Assembly (NCBI GenBank): GCA_910585665.1
Contig: CAJUFI010000030.1
Coordinates: forward strand, 24,690-48,817
DNA length: 24,128 nt
Direction: 5' to 3'
Origin: an uncultured Acetatifactor sp.
GTDB lineage: Bacteria > Bacillota > Clostridia > Lachnospirales > Lachnospiraceae
The notes under the pieces are model-generated. The model saw only the letters and a program-made list of their open reading frames with translations. It made no database searches and was not told the origin of the DNA. Made by a program: the position numbers and the translations under genes. Shown one piece after another: positions 1-8,071 of the stretch (positions are counted from its first letter, which is position 1; each line of letters starts with the position of its first letter).

Positions 1-89
1 GCGGCGCCGATTTCATCACATTCCATCTGGACAACAAAGGCTGTTACTCCCCTGGGCTCCTCCTCACCGACTGCTATCTCACAAAATAG
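1..89 (+). CDS. C-terminal end of an unidentified protein (partial)
   Basis: The third forward frame is open from the window edge for 28 codons and stops at TAG 87-89. The peptide begins GADFITFHLDNKGCY and ends LLLTDCYLTK, a mixed hydrophobic and charged composition that reads like a real protein end. The start lies outside the window, so family and function cannot be called. Two hairpins follow within 80 bases (107-136 and 141-160) and could end this transcript. The frame is short, so chance openness is possible. Confidence 0.35.
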   Translation, partial: GADFITFHLDNKGCYSPGLLLTDCYLTK

Positions 90-106
90 AAAATTCGCAA
101 TTGCCC

Positions 107-160
107 GGCGGAAAGAACATCCGGTTCCTTTCCGCCACAGAGAATCCGTCAGACGGTTCT
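107..160. terminator. Paired hairpins between converging genes
   Basis: GGCGGAAAG (107-115) pairs perfectly with CTTTCCGCC (128-136), with three further pairs (AAC/GTT) inside across one bulged base. A second hairpin pairs 141-149 with 153-160 (one bulge, three-base loop). They lie between the plus-strand gene ending at 89 and the minus-strand remnant ending at 166, where a bidirectional terminator would be expected. Neither has a long T run, so intrinsic termination is plausible but not textbook. Confidence 0.4.
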
Positions 161-165
161 TTCTC

Positions 166-1018
166 TCAATAGGCGCTCCTGCACGAAAGAATCCACTTTG
201 CCCGGTCAAGGGGATCCACTCCCCTTCTGGGCAGCGTCTCAAGGAATCCCTCCTCGCAGGGACGATAGGAATCAAACTCCATCACATAGCTCCCCTTCCC
301 TGATGTCAGAGAACGGAATGTCACAGGATAATCCAAGGCATCCCGAAGGGGGACTACCGCTTCCAGGCTGAAAATCCCTGACCGCATCGCTTTCCTTCAG
401 GGCCCGCAGCGCCGCCACAGGGGTGGCCACGAAAAAGTCCAGCGGGTGGGTGTGCACATGATGGTGCTCCCCGTCCGTCAGCGTCACCTTAGCGTCCGTC
501 ACCTCCCAGCCGTAGATCCCCTGTCGGAACGTATCCTCCACACTCGTTTTTACGTGATTTTGATAACGGTATGGCAATACTTTCTCCTTGATGGCGGAGG
601 AGAACACGATTCCGCTCCCCGGCGGCAAAGGCTCAATCTGTAGCTCCACCACCGCCCAGCAAGGCTTCGGCATGGTATAGACCTCTTTTCCCACCGCCAT
701 GTGCCCGGGCATCTCCTTATACACCACGGAAGGGTTGGAACAGGTGATTTCCAGTCCGAACCTGGTCTGTAGAAGTTCTTCCAGAATCTCAATCTGCACC
801 TTTCCCATCACCCGCAGATACATCTGTTCCGTCATCGGGTTCCTTTCGTAATGGAGCAGGGGGTCTTCCTCGGAAAGCTCTGTCAGAGCCGCGGCCAGCT
901 CCAGCTCCTTCTGCTCGTCCACCGGCTTCACCTGAATCATCAAAAGGGGCTGCAGATCCATGGCCGACTTCCACTCCCCCAGATTCATTCCCTCTCCGCC
1001 TATCACATTGTGTTGCAA
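166..1018 (-). pseudogene. Tet(M)-like ribosomal protection protein remnant
   Basis: This is the C-terminal third of an EF-G-like GTPase of the Tet(M)/Tet(O)/Tet(W) type, which normally has about 640 residues. From about 990 down to 400 the frame reads like their C-terminal domains: PLLMIQVKP, DPLLHYERNP, GKVQIEILEELLQTRFGLE, PLPPGSGIVFSS, GIYGWEVTDAKVTL. At about 375-400 the homology moves to another frame, which continues FSLEAVVPLRDALDYPV and CEEGFLETLPRRGVDP to TGA at 166-168. Some 35-40 codons expected between these blocks are absent, so an out-of-frame deletion is likelier than a single-base slip. The G domain with its P-loop, and everything before domain IV, is missing. The only start at the 5' end is a TTG at 1018 without a clear ribosome site. 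A product could not hydrolyse GTP. Intact relatives remove tetracycline from the ribosome; whether the parent conferred resistance cannot be told. Confidence 0.8.
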
Positions 1019-1083
1019 AAAATTATTTAGACTGTGAATGGTAACCCGCCCTTGAAAAAGATGAAGAAAATCTTCCGCTTTCC

Positions 1084-1112
1084 TTGAAAGAACAGGCCAG
1101 ATACATTATAAT
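1084..1112 (+). promoter_or_regulatory. Sigma-A promoter for the hybrid kinase
   Basis: TTGAAA (1084-1089) and a perfect TATAAT (1107-1112) are exactly 17 bases apart, about 73 bases before the ATG at 1185. The start codon has GAGGAG (1170-1175) nine bases upstream. This is the clearest housekeeping-type promoter in the window and probably drives the kinase and the following lipoprotein together. Confidence 0.75.
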
Positions 1113-1184
1113 AAAAGATACGACTACCCTCTGCCCAAAGGAAGACAGGCAACATCGAGGGAAAGCATTGAGGAGAATACTATC

Positions 1185-3764
1185 ATGGGGAAACGAACTT
1201 CGCGGTTTCTGAGCATCAGCCTTGCTCTGATATCGCTGTTCTGCATACTCATATTTGTCGGCCAGGCCGCCTACATAAATTATCTGGGTGAAAACGCCCT
1301 CCGTCAGCTGGGTGTCTTCTACATGTCCGGAATCAGCCAGCAGGTCGCCTCCCATTTCGGGACTACCATGGAGCTGCGCCTGTCCCAGGTGGAATCCATC
1401 GTCAATTCGGTTCCGCCCGGACGCTATTCGAACGAGACATCCATGCGGATCGGGCTGACCTACAACGCCCGCTCCATCGGATTCGAATATCTGGCGTTCT
1501 ACACCGATGACGGCAGTTTCCACATGCTCTACGGCTCCCAGGTGACGGCGGATGTCCCGGAAGCCCTGCACAGCTCTGTCCAGGGAGGAAAATATAACGT
1601 CTCCGCCGGTAAGGACGCCAAAGGGACCCCCGTGGTGTTGATTGGCGTGCCCGCCCATTATGCCATGAGCGACGGCAGCGCCAGCGTGGCCCTGGTGGCC
1701 GGGCTCCCTGTCAGCTATCTGGGCGATATCCTGGAGAGCAACATCCAGAGCGACCTCATAGAGTACTCCATCATCCGCGGCGACGGCAGCTATGTCCTGC
1801 GCAACGGCAGCATAGAGGAACAGAATTATTTCGACCTGGTGGAACGGCTCTATCAGCCATACAACGGCAAGACTCCGGCACAGTATGCCTCGGAACTGCG
1901 CACCGCCCTGACAAACGGCGAAAATTATACCAGCGAGATCATGATTTCGGACGAACACTGGAACATCTACTGCACCCGCCTCCCCAATTCGGAGTGGAAC
2001 CTGCTTTTCAAGATTTCCCACAGCACCCTGGACGAGACGGTCAATCTTCTCCGGAACAAATGGACGTATATCTCCATCGGCGGCTGCTGCCTGATCATCT
2101 GCGCCCTGCTTCTGGCCTTTTTCCTGATCTTCTGGAGATACTACCATCTGACCAAAAAGCAGATGCAGGCCCTGGACGAGGCCAGGCGGATCGCCGAAGA
2201 GGCCATGCTGTCCGCAGAGCGCTCCAACAAGGCCAAAAACGAATTCCTCTCCAACATGAGCCATGACATCCGCACCCCCATGAACGGCATCATGGGGATG
2301 GCCTCTGTCGCCATGAGCAATCTGGACAATCCTGCCCGGCTGCGCTCCTGCCTGAAAAAGATACATGTGTCCGGCCGGCATCTGTCGGGGCTGATCAACG
2401 ATATGCTGGATCTGTCCAAAATCGAGAACAAAAACCTGGTCTTGAACAGAAATCCCATCTGCCTCCGCGATATCATGCAGAATATCACCACGATCATCCA
2501 GCCCCAGATCCAGGAGAAGAAGCAGCACTTTTATGCCTATGCCCATGACATCTGCTTTGAGAATGTCTATTCCGACCGGGTGCGCCTGAGCCAGATTCTC
2601 CTGAACACGGTGGGCAATGCCGTAAAGTTCACGCCCGAGGGAGGCACCATCGAAGTCGACTTATATGAGGAGCCCTCGCCCCTGGGAAAGCTCTACGTCC
2701 GCTCCCATCTGCATGTCAGGGACAACGGCATCGGCATGGCTGAGGAATTCCAGGCCAGGATCTTCGATGCGTTTGCCAGGGAGGACAATGCCCGCGTGGA
2801 CAAGGAGGCCGGCGCCGGAATGGGGCTGACCATCACCAAGCACATCATAGACGCCATGGGCGGCACCGTCACCGTGAAGAGCAGACAGGGAAAAGGCAGC
2901 CATTTCCACATCACCCTGGACATGGAAAAAATCCTGCCGCAGAAGGTTCTGCCCGATCTGCCCCGCCGGAATCTGCTGGTCATAGATGATGACGCGATTG
3001 CTTCCAGCCTGGCCGTCACTTCCCTGGAATCCATCGGACTGCAGGCGGAGGCCGCCTCTGAGCCGGAGCAGGCTTTCCGGATGATAGAGGAGCACCGCGG
3101 CCGGGAGGACCGCTATCATTTGATCCTGCTGGATTGGGACATGGAGGGGCAGAATGGGAACGCCATCGCCAAAGAGCTGTCCGGGCGCTTCGGCCAGGAA
3201 CTGCCCATTCTTCTCCTCACGGAAGGCGAGTGGGACGAATCGGAGAAAAGCGAGGAAACTGCCGCCGTCCGGGGCTTCATCTCAAAACCCCTGTTCCGCT
3301 CCAACCTATATGAGGGCCTGCGCCCGTTCCTGGAGGCACCGGCCCTTCCACAGGATCGGGAAGAAGAGGCCGCGCCTGACCTGACCGGCAAACGCATCCT
3401 TATGGCGGAGGACAATGAGCTGAACTGGGAAATCGCCAATGCGATCCTGAGCGAGTTCGGACTGGTGATGGAGTGGGCGGAGAACGGACAAATCTGCGTG
3501 GAAAAATTCGAACAGTCCCCGCCGGCAGGGTATGATGCCATATTGATGGACCTCCGCATGCCTGTCATGACAGGGTTCGAAGCAGCCTCCGCTATCCGCA
3601 GGTCGAAGCGGGAGGACGCCCGTACCATCCCCATCATCGCCGTCAGCGCCGACGCCTTTGAAGACGATATCCAAAAATGCCTTGACCACGGCATGAACGC
3701 CCATACGTCAAAACCCATTGACGCGGAGAAGATCCTCTCTCTGCTGCGGCAGTATCTCCGCTAG
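1185..3764 (+). CDS. Hybrid sensor histidine kinase with two receiver domains
   Basis: An 859-residue membrane sensor that should autophosphorylate and relay phosphate to its own receivers. Membrane segments at about 8-30 and 294-318 bracket an extracellular sensor of some 260 residues (Cache-like by size and position; fold not proven). A short coiled linker leads to HisKA with NMSHDIRTPMNGIM (phospho-acceptor His360), then HATPase_c with the N box around LLNTVGNAVKF, G1 box DNGIGM and G2 box GAGMGLTI. Receiver 1 (about 597-715) has acidic residues at 601-603, acceptor Asp650 and Lys701. Receiver 2 (about 736-859) has AEDNELN, Asp789, Ser821 and Lys843. Neither receiver is followed by an output domain and there is no Hpt domain, so the final target lies elsewhere. 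The ATG at 1185 is fixed by GAGGAG and a good promoter. A sugar-type binding lipoprotein follows 36 bases downstream and may supply the ligand. Confidence 0.9.
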   Translation: MGKRTSRFLSISLALISLFCILIFVGQAAYINYLGENALRQLGVFYMSGISQQVASHFGTTMELRLSQVESIVNSVPPGRYSNETSMRIGLTYNARSIGFEYLAFYTDDGSFHMLYGSQVTADVPEALHSSVQGGKYNVSAGKDAKGTPVVLIGVPAHYAMSDGSASVALVAGLPVSYLGDILESNIQSDLIEYSIIRGDGSYVLRNGSIEEQNYFDLVERLYQPYNGKTPAQYASELRTALTNGENYTSEIMISDEHWNIYCTRLPNSEWNLLFKISHSTLDETVNLLRNKWTYISIGGCCLIICALLLAFFLIFWRYYHLTKKQMQALDEARRIAEEAMLSAERSNKAKNEFLSNMSHDIRTPMNGIMGMASVAMSNLDNPARLRSCLKKIHVSGRHLSGLINDMLDLSKIENKNLVLNRNPICLRDIMQNITTIIQPQIQEKKQHFYAYAHDICFENVYSDRVRLSQILLNTVGNAVKFTPEGGTIEVDLYEEPSPLGKLYVRSHLHVRDNGIGMAEEFQARIFDAFAREDNARVDKEAGAGMGLTITKHIIDAMGGTVTVKSRQGKGSHFHITLDMEKILPQKVLPDLPRRNLLVIDDDAIASSLAVTSLESIGLQAEAASEPEQAFRMIEEHRGREDRYHLILLDWDMEGQNGNAIAKELSGRFGQELPILLLTEGEWDESEKSEETAAVRGFISKPLFRSNLYEGLRPFLEAPALPQDREEEAAPDLTGKRILMAEDNELNWEIANAILSEFGLVMEWAENGQICVEKFEQSPPAGYDAILMDLRMPVMTGFEAASAIRRSKREDARTIPIIAVSADAFEDDIQKCLDHGMNAHTSKPIDAEKILSLLRQYLR

Positions 3765-3800
3765 AAGATTCGCAAATCCAGAGAAAGGCAGCTTTCTGAT

Positions 3801-5093
3801 ATGAGACTTTCTGATATAAAAAAAACCACTGCTTTCCTATGCCTACTGCTGTCTGTCTCTGCCCTGTGCTCCTGCGGCGCGCCGCAGATCATGGAGCCCG
3901 ATGAGGGCGGCGACGGCAAAGAAGACGTAGAACTGACTTTATGGACTTTCCCGGTAGGCAACTGGGGCAACCCCACCGCGGTGTCCAACATCCTGTACAG
4001 CTTCCATAAGGAATATCCGGACATCCACATTTCTGTGGAATATCTGACCTACGACAACGGGGATGAACGGATCAGCCAGGCCGTCCTGGAGAACCGCGCT
4101 CCTGACCTGGTTCTGGAAGGCCCGGAGCGTATTGTGGCAAATTGGGGCGAAAAGGGCTGGATGGTGGATCTGTCCGACCTGTGGGAATCCGATACCGCCG
4201 GGGAGATCTATGAAAATATCAGGGCAGCCTGCCGGTACAGGGACGGCGCATACTATGAATTCCCGATCTGCATGTCCGCCCACTGCATGGCCATCAATTA
4301 TGATATGTTCCGGGAGGCCGGAGCCCTCTCCTACATCGACGAGGAGACCCATACCTGGACCACGGAGGGGTTCATCCAGGCTGTCCGGGCGCTGACCGCC
4401 TACGGCCAGGAAAACGTCGGCATCATCTACTGCAAGAACCAAAGCGGCGATCAGGGGACCCGCGCCCTGGTGAACAATCTCTACGGCGGTACCTTCACCG
4501 ACGAGGCGCACACACACTATACCATCGACAGCAAAGAGAACCAAAAGGCGCTGGAGCTCCTCTATGGCATGGAGGGAATCACCTTCGCACCCTCCCTCTC
4601 CTCAGTGGAGGCGATCGACCTTTTCTGTAAAAAAGAAAGCGCCATGTGCTTCTGCTGGAATAGCTCCATAGAGATCCAGCAGACCATCAACAACCCCACC
4701 CTGGACTTCGAAATCTTCCCCATGGCGTTTCCCACCAGCGAAGCCGCCCCAAAGCTTCAGGGCGGCATCTGGGGATTCGGTATTTTTGACACCGGCGCTG
4801 AGGAGCGGATAGAGGCGGCCAAGACCTTCATCCGCTATATCTCGGAAAACGACACGGTCTACACAAGGGCCGTGCGCGCCTCGTCCTACTGGCCTGTGCG
4901 GGAAATTGAGGATATCTATGAAAACGATATCTTTATGTCGGAATACAGCATCTTCATGTCCTACATGGACAGCTATTACCAGATCACCCCCAACTGGCCC
5001 CAGGCGCGCACCGCCTGGTGGCAGATGCTGGCAAAGATTGGCGCCGGAACCGATATCCCGGAGGCCGTGAAAGGCTTCCCTTCCCCGGACTGA
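3801..5093 (+). CDS. Sugar-type extracellular solute-binding lipoprotein
   Basis: A 430-residue type 1 solute-binding protein. The N-terminus has a basic start, a hydrophobic stretch and the lipobox LCSC, so Cys25 should be lipidated and the protein held on the outer face of the membrane. Family-typical segments include VELTLWTFPVGNWG near the mature N-terminus, then an interlobe region APDLVLEGPERIV and late motifs GGIWGFGIF and AAKTFIRYIS. It lies 36 bases after the hybrid kinase on the same strand, with a modest AAAGG ribosome site. No permease or ATPase gene is adjacent. It could deliver ligand to the kinase sensor, or serve a transporter encoded elsewhere; the first is suggested by the pairing but unproven. 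The ligand is unknown. Confidence 0.85.
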   Translation: MRLSDIKKTTAFLCLLLSVSALCSCGAPQIMEPDEGGDGKEDVELTLWTFPVGNWGNPTAVSNILYSFHKEYPDIHISVEYLTYDNGDERISQAVLENRAPDLVLEGPERIVANWGEKGWMVDLSDLWESDTAGEIYENIRAACRYRDGAYYEFPICMSAHCMAINYDMFREAGALSYIDEETHTWTTEGFIQAVRALTAYGQENVGIIYCKNQSGDQGTRALVNNLYGGTFTDEAHTHYTIDSKENQKALELLYGMEGITFAPSLSSVEAIDLFCKKESAMCFCWNSSIEIQQTINNPTLDFEIFPMAFPTSEAAPKLQGGIWGFGIFDTGAEERIEAAKTFIRYISENDTVYTRAVRASSYWPVREIEDIYENDIFMSEYSIFMSYMDSYYQITPNWPQARTAWWQMLAKIGAGTDIPEAVKGFPSPD

Positions 5094-5111
5094 CCGGGCC
5101 GCCCCTCACAC

Positions 5112-5876
5112 TCACAGAGCCTCTTCCGGGCCTGCCATGTCCCGCAGCACGTCCCTGGCAGCCCTTATCTTCTCCTCCATCGTGCGGAAGATTTCGTACT
5201 CTCCCAGCCCTGGGACGCCCATGGACACGCCCTGCTTCCGATAGGCCATGGCGCTGTCCAGCACAGTCTTCCCGGACATATGGTAGCTGGACGCTTTTGT
5301 GGCGGGTATCATCTCCCGGATGACGCCGCTGTCCACTCCGGCTCCCGCCATGATGTCCACCGGGCCTCCCGCCTGTACCAGACCGGCGATCAGCTCTCTG
5401 CCCTCCATGCAGTTCTCCCGCTGCCCCGAGGTCAGGATGGTCTGGATTCCCAGGGCTTTCGACTGCTCCAGGGCCTCATAGGGATCCCGGCACATGTCGA
5501 AGGCCCTGTGGAGGGTCATATGCATGGGACCGGCCAGTTCCCGGAGCCTTGCCATCCGCTCCCTGTCCAAGGCTCCGTCCGCCAGCAGACAGCCCACTAC
5601 CACGCCGTCCGCCCCCAGATCCCGGTACAGCTCCACACTGCGGGCAATGATTTCGAACTCATGTTCCGTATACAGAAAATCGCCATACCTTGGCCGAATC
5701 AGCACATGGATCCTGGTCTCTGTCAGTTCCCTGACCTTCTCGTACAGCGCCTGCTCCGGGGTGGTCCCCCCGATGATCAGATTTGCGCACAGTTCCAGAC
5801 GGTCAGCCCCTCCTCTCACGGCCGCCGCCGCCGATTCCGCGGAATCCACACATGCTTCCAGAATATACTTCCCCAT
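5112..5876 (-). CDS. cutC: CutC family protein
   Basis: A full-length 254-residue CutC protein, a TIM barrel. It opens KYILEACVDSAESA and carries the family signatures GGADRLELCANL, GGTTP, HVLIRPRYGDF, LHRAFDM, ILTSGQ and IMAGAGVDSG near the phosphate-like site. The family was linked to copper homeostasis in E. coli, but that role is disputed and the biochemical activity remains uncertain, so the name should not be read as a function. AAGGAG (5888-5893 on the opposite strand) lies 11 bases before the ATG. It is the last gene of a minus-strand group after two TIM-barrel sugar isomerase/epimerases, which suggests a carbohydrate or phosphosugar role here rather than copper. It ends 18 bases from the converging binding-protein gene. 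Confidence 0.9.
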   Translation of the reverse strand: MGKYILEACVDSAESAAAAVRGGADRLELCANLIIGGTTPEQALYEKVRELTETRIHVLIRPRYGDFLYTEHEFEIIARSVELYRDLGADGVVVGCLLADGALDRERMARLRELAGPMHMTLHRAFDMCRDPYEALEQSKALGIQTILTSGQRENCMEGRELIAGLVQAGGPVDIMAGAGVDSGVIREMIPATKASSYHMSGKTVLDSAMAYRKQGVSMGVPGLGEYEIFRTMEEKIRAARDVLRDMAGPEEAL

Positions 5877-6163
5877 CTTCCGTCCCTCTCCTTTCTATCC
5901 CCTGAAAATCCGTTCCCAGTCATCTCGCCACGCCAATCCGCCGCAGGGACATGCGCGAACCGGCACTTTCCCCCTGCCGTCCCCCAGTTCAGGCCTCATT
6001 TCCCGCCCCGGCGCACTGCCGGAGACGTGAAATCCGCAGCACACATTGATGTCCTGCGGATTTCTTCCCTGTCTGCAAAAGCAGGGCCTTCTCAAACTGC
6101 CTCTCTCACCGGCCCGATTCCCCTCAGCCCGCCTCCCGGCACAGGCTCCCGGAAATCGGACGC
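5877..6163 (-). other. Hairpin-rich intergenic stretch before cutC
   Basis: These 287 bases hold no convincing gene. They contain at least four inverted repeats: a perfect 11-base pair GAAATCCGCAG (6029-6039) with CTGCGGATTTC (6054-6064), loop 14; CTGC-AAAA-GCAG inside 6066-6087; a CCGGC/GCCGG pair around 6008-6023; and CGGCA (5961-5965) with TGCCG (5975-5979), enclosed by GGGA/TCCC. The 11-base hairpin lies about 100 bases after the epimerase stop and could end or stabilise that transcript, though it lacks a T run. The rest would form a folded leader for cutC. I do not recognise a known riboswitch. Confidence 0.45.
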
Positions 6164-7039
6164 TTAACATCCGTACACTTCCGCCACATACCTCTTCAGG
6201 TTCGCAAGGCCGATGGAGATGCCCTGGATGCAGTCTTCCATGCCCTCGAACTCGATGGACACATATCCGTCATATCCCGCGCCCTTCAAAGCGCGCAGGC
6301 ACTGCACCACCGGCACGTCGCCGTGTCCCACGATTGTGCCCCGCAGGAAATTGCCGCCTCTGGACTGGAAGAAGCCTGCGCCGGGATTGGCCTCCTGGCC
6401 GCTCTTCACGATGAAGTCCTTGGCATGGACATAGAACGCGTAAGGGGCGCATCTGCCCACAGCCGTCACCGGGTCGTCGTCCGCGCAGAGGAAATTGCCC
6501 AGATCCACCAGCTGACCGAAGTTGTCGTGGGCCACGGTATTGATCAGCTTCTCCACCCGCAGGCTGTCCTGGGAAAAGAAGCCGTGGTTCTCCGTCATGG
6601 TCTTGACGCCCTTCTGCGCGGCGTACTCTGTCACGGCCCGGCAGCCGTCCGCCAGGCGTCCCACGCAGTTGTCATAGCCCTGGTATGTACGGTTGGCCGG
6701 TCCTCCGGTGACATCATGGCGCATGGTAGGGCAGCCTAAGGCTGCGGCGATGTCCACCAGGCCCTTCACCCGGTTCACCTCTGCCTCCAAATCCCCGTCG
6801 CTGCCGTTGAGGAAATCCGCCCCCACGGCAAAATTCGATATCTCGATTCCGACCCTGTCCGCCTCCGCCCGGAGCTTGCCGGCATATTCCAGGGGCGTCT
6901 CCCCGTTGGGGCCATTGAACTCCACGAACTCGATGGCGTCGAAACCCATCTCCTTCGCTTTCTCGATGCAGCCGAAAGTGGTCAGCCTGCCGCTTCCCGT
7001 ATACTGTCCAAAACTATATGAGCTGACAGCAAATTTCAT
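6164..7039 (-). CDS. Sugar phosphate isomerase/epimerase (AP endonuclease 2 TIM barrel)
   Basis: A 291-residue TIM-barrel protein of the xylose-isomerase-like family. It begins MKFAVSSYSFGQYTGSG. Likely metal ligands are Glu150 (TMTENHGF), Asp179 (LVDLGNF), His205 (YVHAKD) and Glu263 (SIEFEG), in the order expected of divalent-metal ketose epimerases and inosose-type dehydratases. The frame is open 19 codons further upstream, but GAGGAGG eight bases before this ATG fixes the start at 7039. It lies 60 bases downstream of a second family member and is probably co-transcribed with it. Two divergent copies in a row suggest consecutive isomerisation steps on one sugar or cyclitol. Substrate cannot be read from the sequence. 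No truncation is apparent. Confidence 0.85.
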   Translation of the reverse strand: MKFAVSSYSFGQYTGSGRLTTFGCIEKAKEMGFDAIEFVEFNGPNGETPLEYAGKLRAEADRVGIEISNFAVGADFLNGSDGDLEAEVNRVKGLVDIAAALGCPTMRHDVTGGPANRTYQGYDNCVGRLADGCRAVTEYAAQKGVKTMTENHGFFSQDSLRVEKLINTVAHDNFGQLVDLGNFLCADDDPVTAVGRCAPYAFYVHAKDFIVKSGQEANPGAGFFQSRGGNFLRGTIVGHGDVPVVQCLRALKGAGYDGYVSIEFEGMEDCIQGISIGLANLKRYVAEVYGC

Positions 7040-7099
7040 GTCCTTGTCCTCCTCGTATTTCAGTTCCTTTCTCCAGATCCGCCGCCGTATGCACAATCC

Positions 7100-7942
7100 C
7101 TATCTGATCAGTCCATTGAGGAAATCTACGGCAAGGCGGATATCTCCCTCCGGATCGTCGCCCACTTCGCGCTCAATGGTCAGGAATCCGCGGTACCCTA
7201 TCTCGTCCAGCGCTTTCAGGTAGTTCCTGAAATCCACGCCGCCCTTGCCCAAGGGGACTTCCGTAAAGGAAGGGCTGGCCAGCATCTCGGACTCCACAAG
7301 ACCATAGACCTCCTCCGGGGCGCGGTAATAGTTGCGCACACCGTCCTTGGCATGGGTGTGCACGATATAGTCCTTCAGATTGTGTACCGCCTGCACCGGG
7401 TCATCGCCGGTGACCATCACCAGATTGGCAGGATCCATGTTCACCGCCACCCCTGTAGAATGGAGGCCGTCCAGGAACTGTTTCAATGTCGCCGACTCCT
7501 CCGGCCCTGTCTCGATGGCAAAATGGGCATCCAGGGAATCCGCGTACTCGGCCAGCCTGAAGCATGCCTCCTGCATGACCTTGTACCTGTCATGGCCGGG
7601 GTCTGCGGGGACCACGCCGATATGGGTGGTCACGATGTCCGTCCCCAGCTCCTTGGCCAGATCCAGAATCCGCATGGACCGCTCGATCAGCCCGGGATTC
7701 AGCTCGGGATTGTGGAACCCCTTTCCCAGGTCGCCGCAGAGCGCGGAAATCACCAGCCCTTCGGATTTCACCATGTCCAGGAATTCCTTCCGCTTCTCCC
7801 CCACCAGGTTCTCCGGGGCCAGGTCGCCGCTGACTGCGTACATCTGTATGCCTTTCGCGCCTATCTCTCGCGCTTTCCGAAGCGCTACAGGAACGGGCTG
7901 CCTGAAGGACTCCAGCATCACACCAATCGAAAAATCGTACAT
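7100..7942 (-). CDS. Sugar phosphate isomerase/epimerase (second copy)
   Basis: A 280-residue xylose-isomerase-like TIM barrel, first gene of the minus-strand group. It opens MYDFSIGVMLESFRQP. Probable metal ligands are Glu144 (FAIETGPEE), Asp170 (NMDPANL), His197 (VHTHAKD) and Glu257 (LTIERE), the usual Glu-Asp-His-Glu set of IolE, tagatose-epimerase and related enzymes. It is cytoplasmic with no signal peptide. The purine-rich leader carries AAAGGAG and then AAAGGA just before the ATG. Its sequence differs clearly from the next copy, so this is not a recent tandem duplication. A plausible promoter lies at 8004-8032. The substrate is unknown; the neighbouring binding proteins suggest an imported sugar or inositol derivative, as inference only. 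Confidence 0.85.
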   Translation of the reverse strand: MYDFSIGVMLESFRQPVPVALRKAREIGAKGIQMYAVSGDLAPENLVGEKRKEFLDMVKSEGLVISALCGDLGKGFHNPELNPGLIERSMRILDLAKELGTDIVTTHIGVVPADPGHDRYKVMQEACFRLAEYADSLDAHFAIETGPEESATLKQFLDGLHSTGVAVNMDPANLVMVTGDDPVQAVHNLKDYIVHTHAKDGVRNYYRAPEEVYGLVESEMLASPSFTEVPLGKGGVDFRNYLKALDEIGYRGFLTIEREVGDDPEGDIRLAVDFLNGLIR

Positions 7943-8003
7943 AATTCCTTTCTTCTCCTTTCATGTATGGCCGAATCGACTTTTCTTTCGCCTTTGTCCT
8001 ATC

Positions 8004-8032
8004 AGTATATACTATTTCGGCATAGATATAAA
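8004..8032 (-). promoter_or_regulatory. Candidate promoter for the epimerase/cutC group
   Basis: On the minus strand TTTATA (8027-8032, four of six matches to TTGACA) is 17 bases from TATACT (8004-8009, five of six matches to TATAAT). It lies in the AT-rich gap between the lipoprotein gene ending at 8072 and the epimerase start at 7942, leaving a leader of about 55 bases. I saw no strong terminator for the upstream gene in this gap. Confidence 0.5.
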
Positions 8033-8071
8033 GCTTTTATTTTCTTTTTTCACAAATCTTTGCCGGCGGCC

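Noticed and set aside
1023..2546. A 507-codon minus-strand open frame opposite the hybrid kinase
   Set aside because: It overlaps clear kinase domains in antisense, contains no family motif, and arises from the GC-biased third codon positions of the real gene.
5877..6163. A known riboswitch ahead of cutC
   Set aside because: Several stems are present but none of the conserved cores I can recall (purine, SAM, glycine, c-di-GMP, TPP, cobalamin) is visible.
5280..6167. Plus-strand open frame over cutC and the following gap
   Set aside because: Its first half is antisense to cutC and its second half is low-information Pro/Ser/Arg sequence; no ribosome site.
5895..6170. Minus-strand 91-codon frame between the epimerase and cutC
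   Set aside because: Crosses several perfect hairpins and is Arg/Gly-rich by GC bias; treated as structured non-coding sequence.
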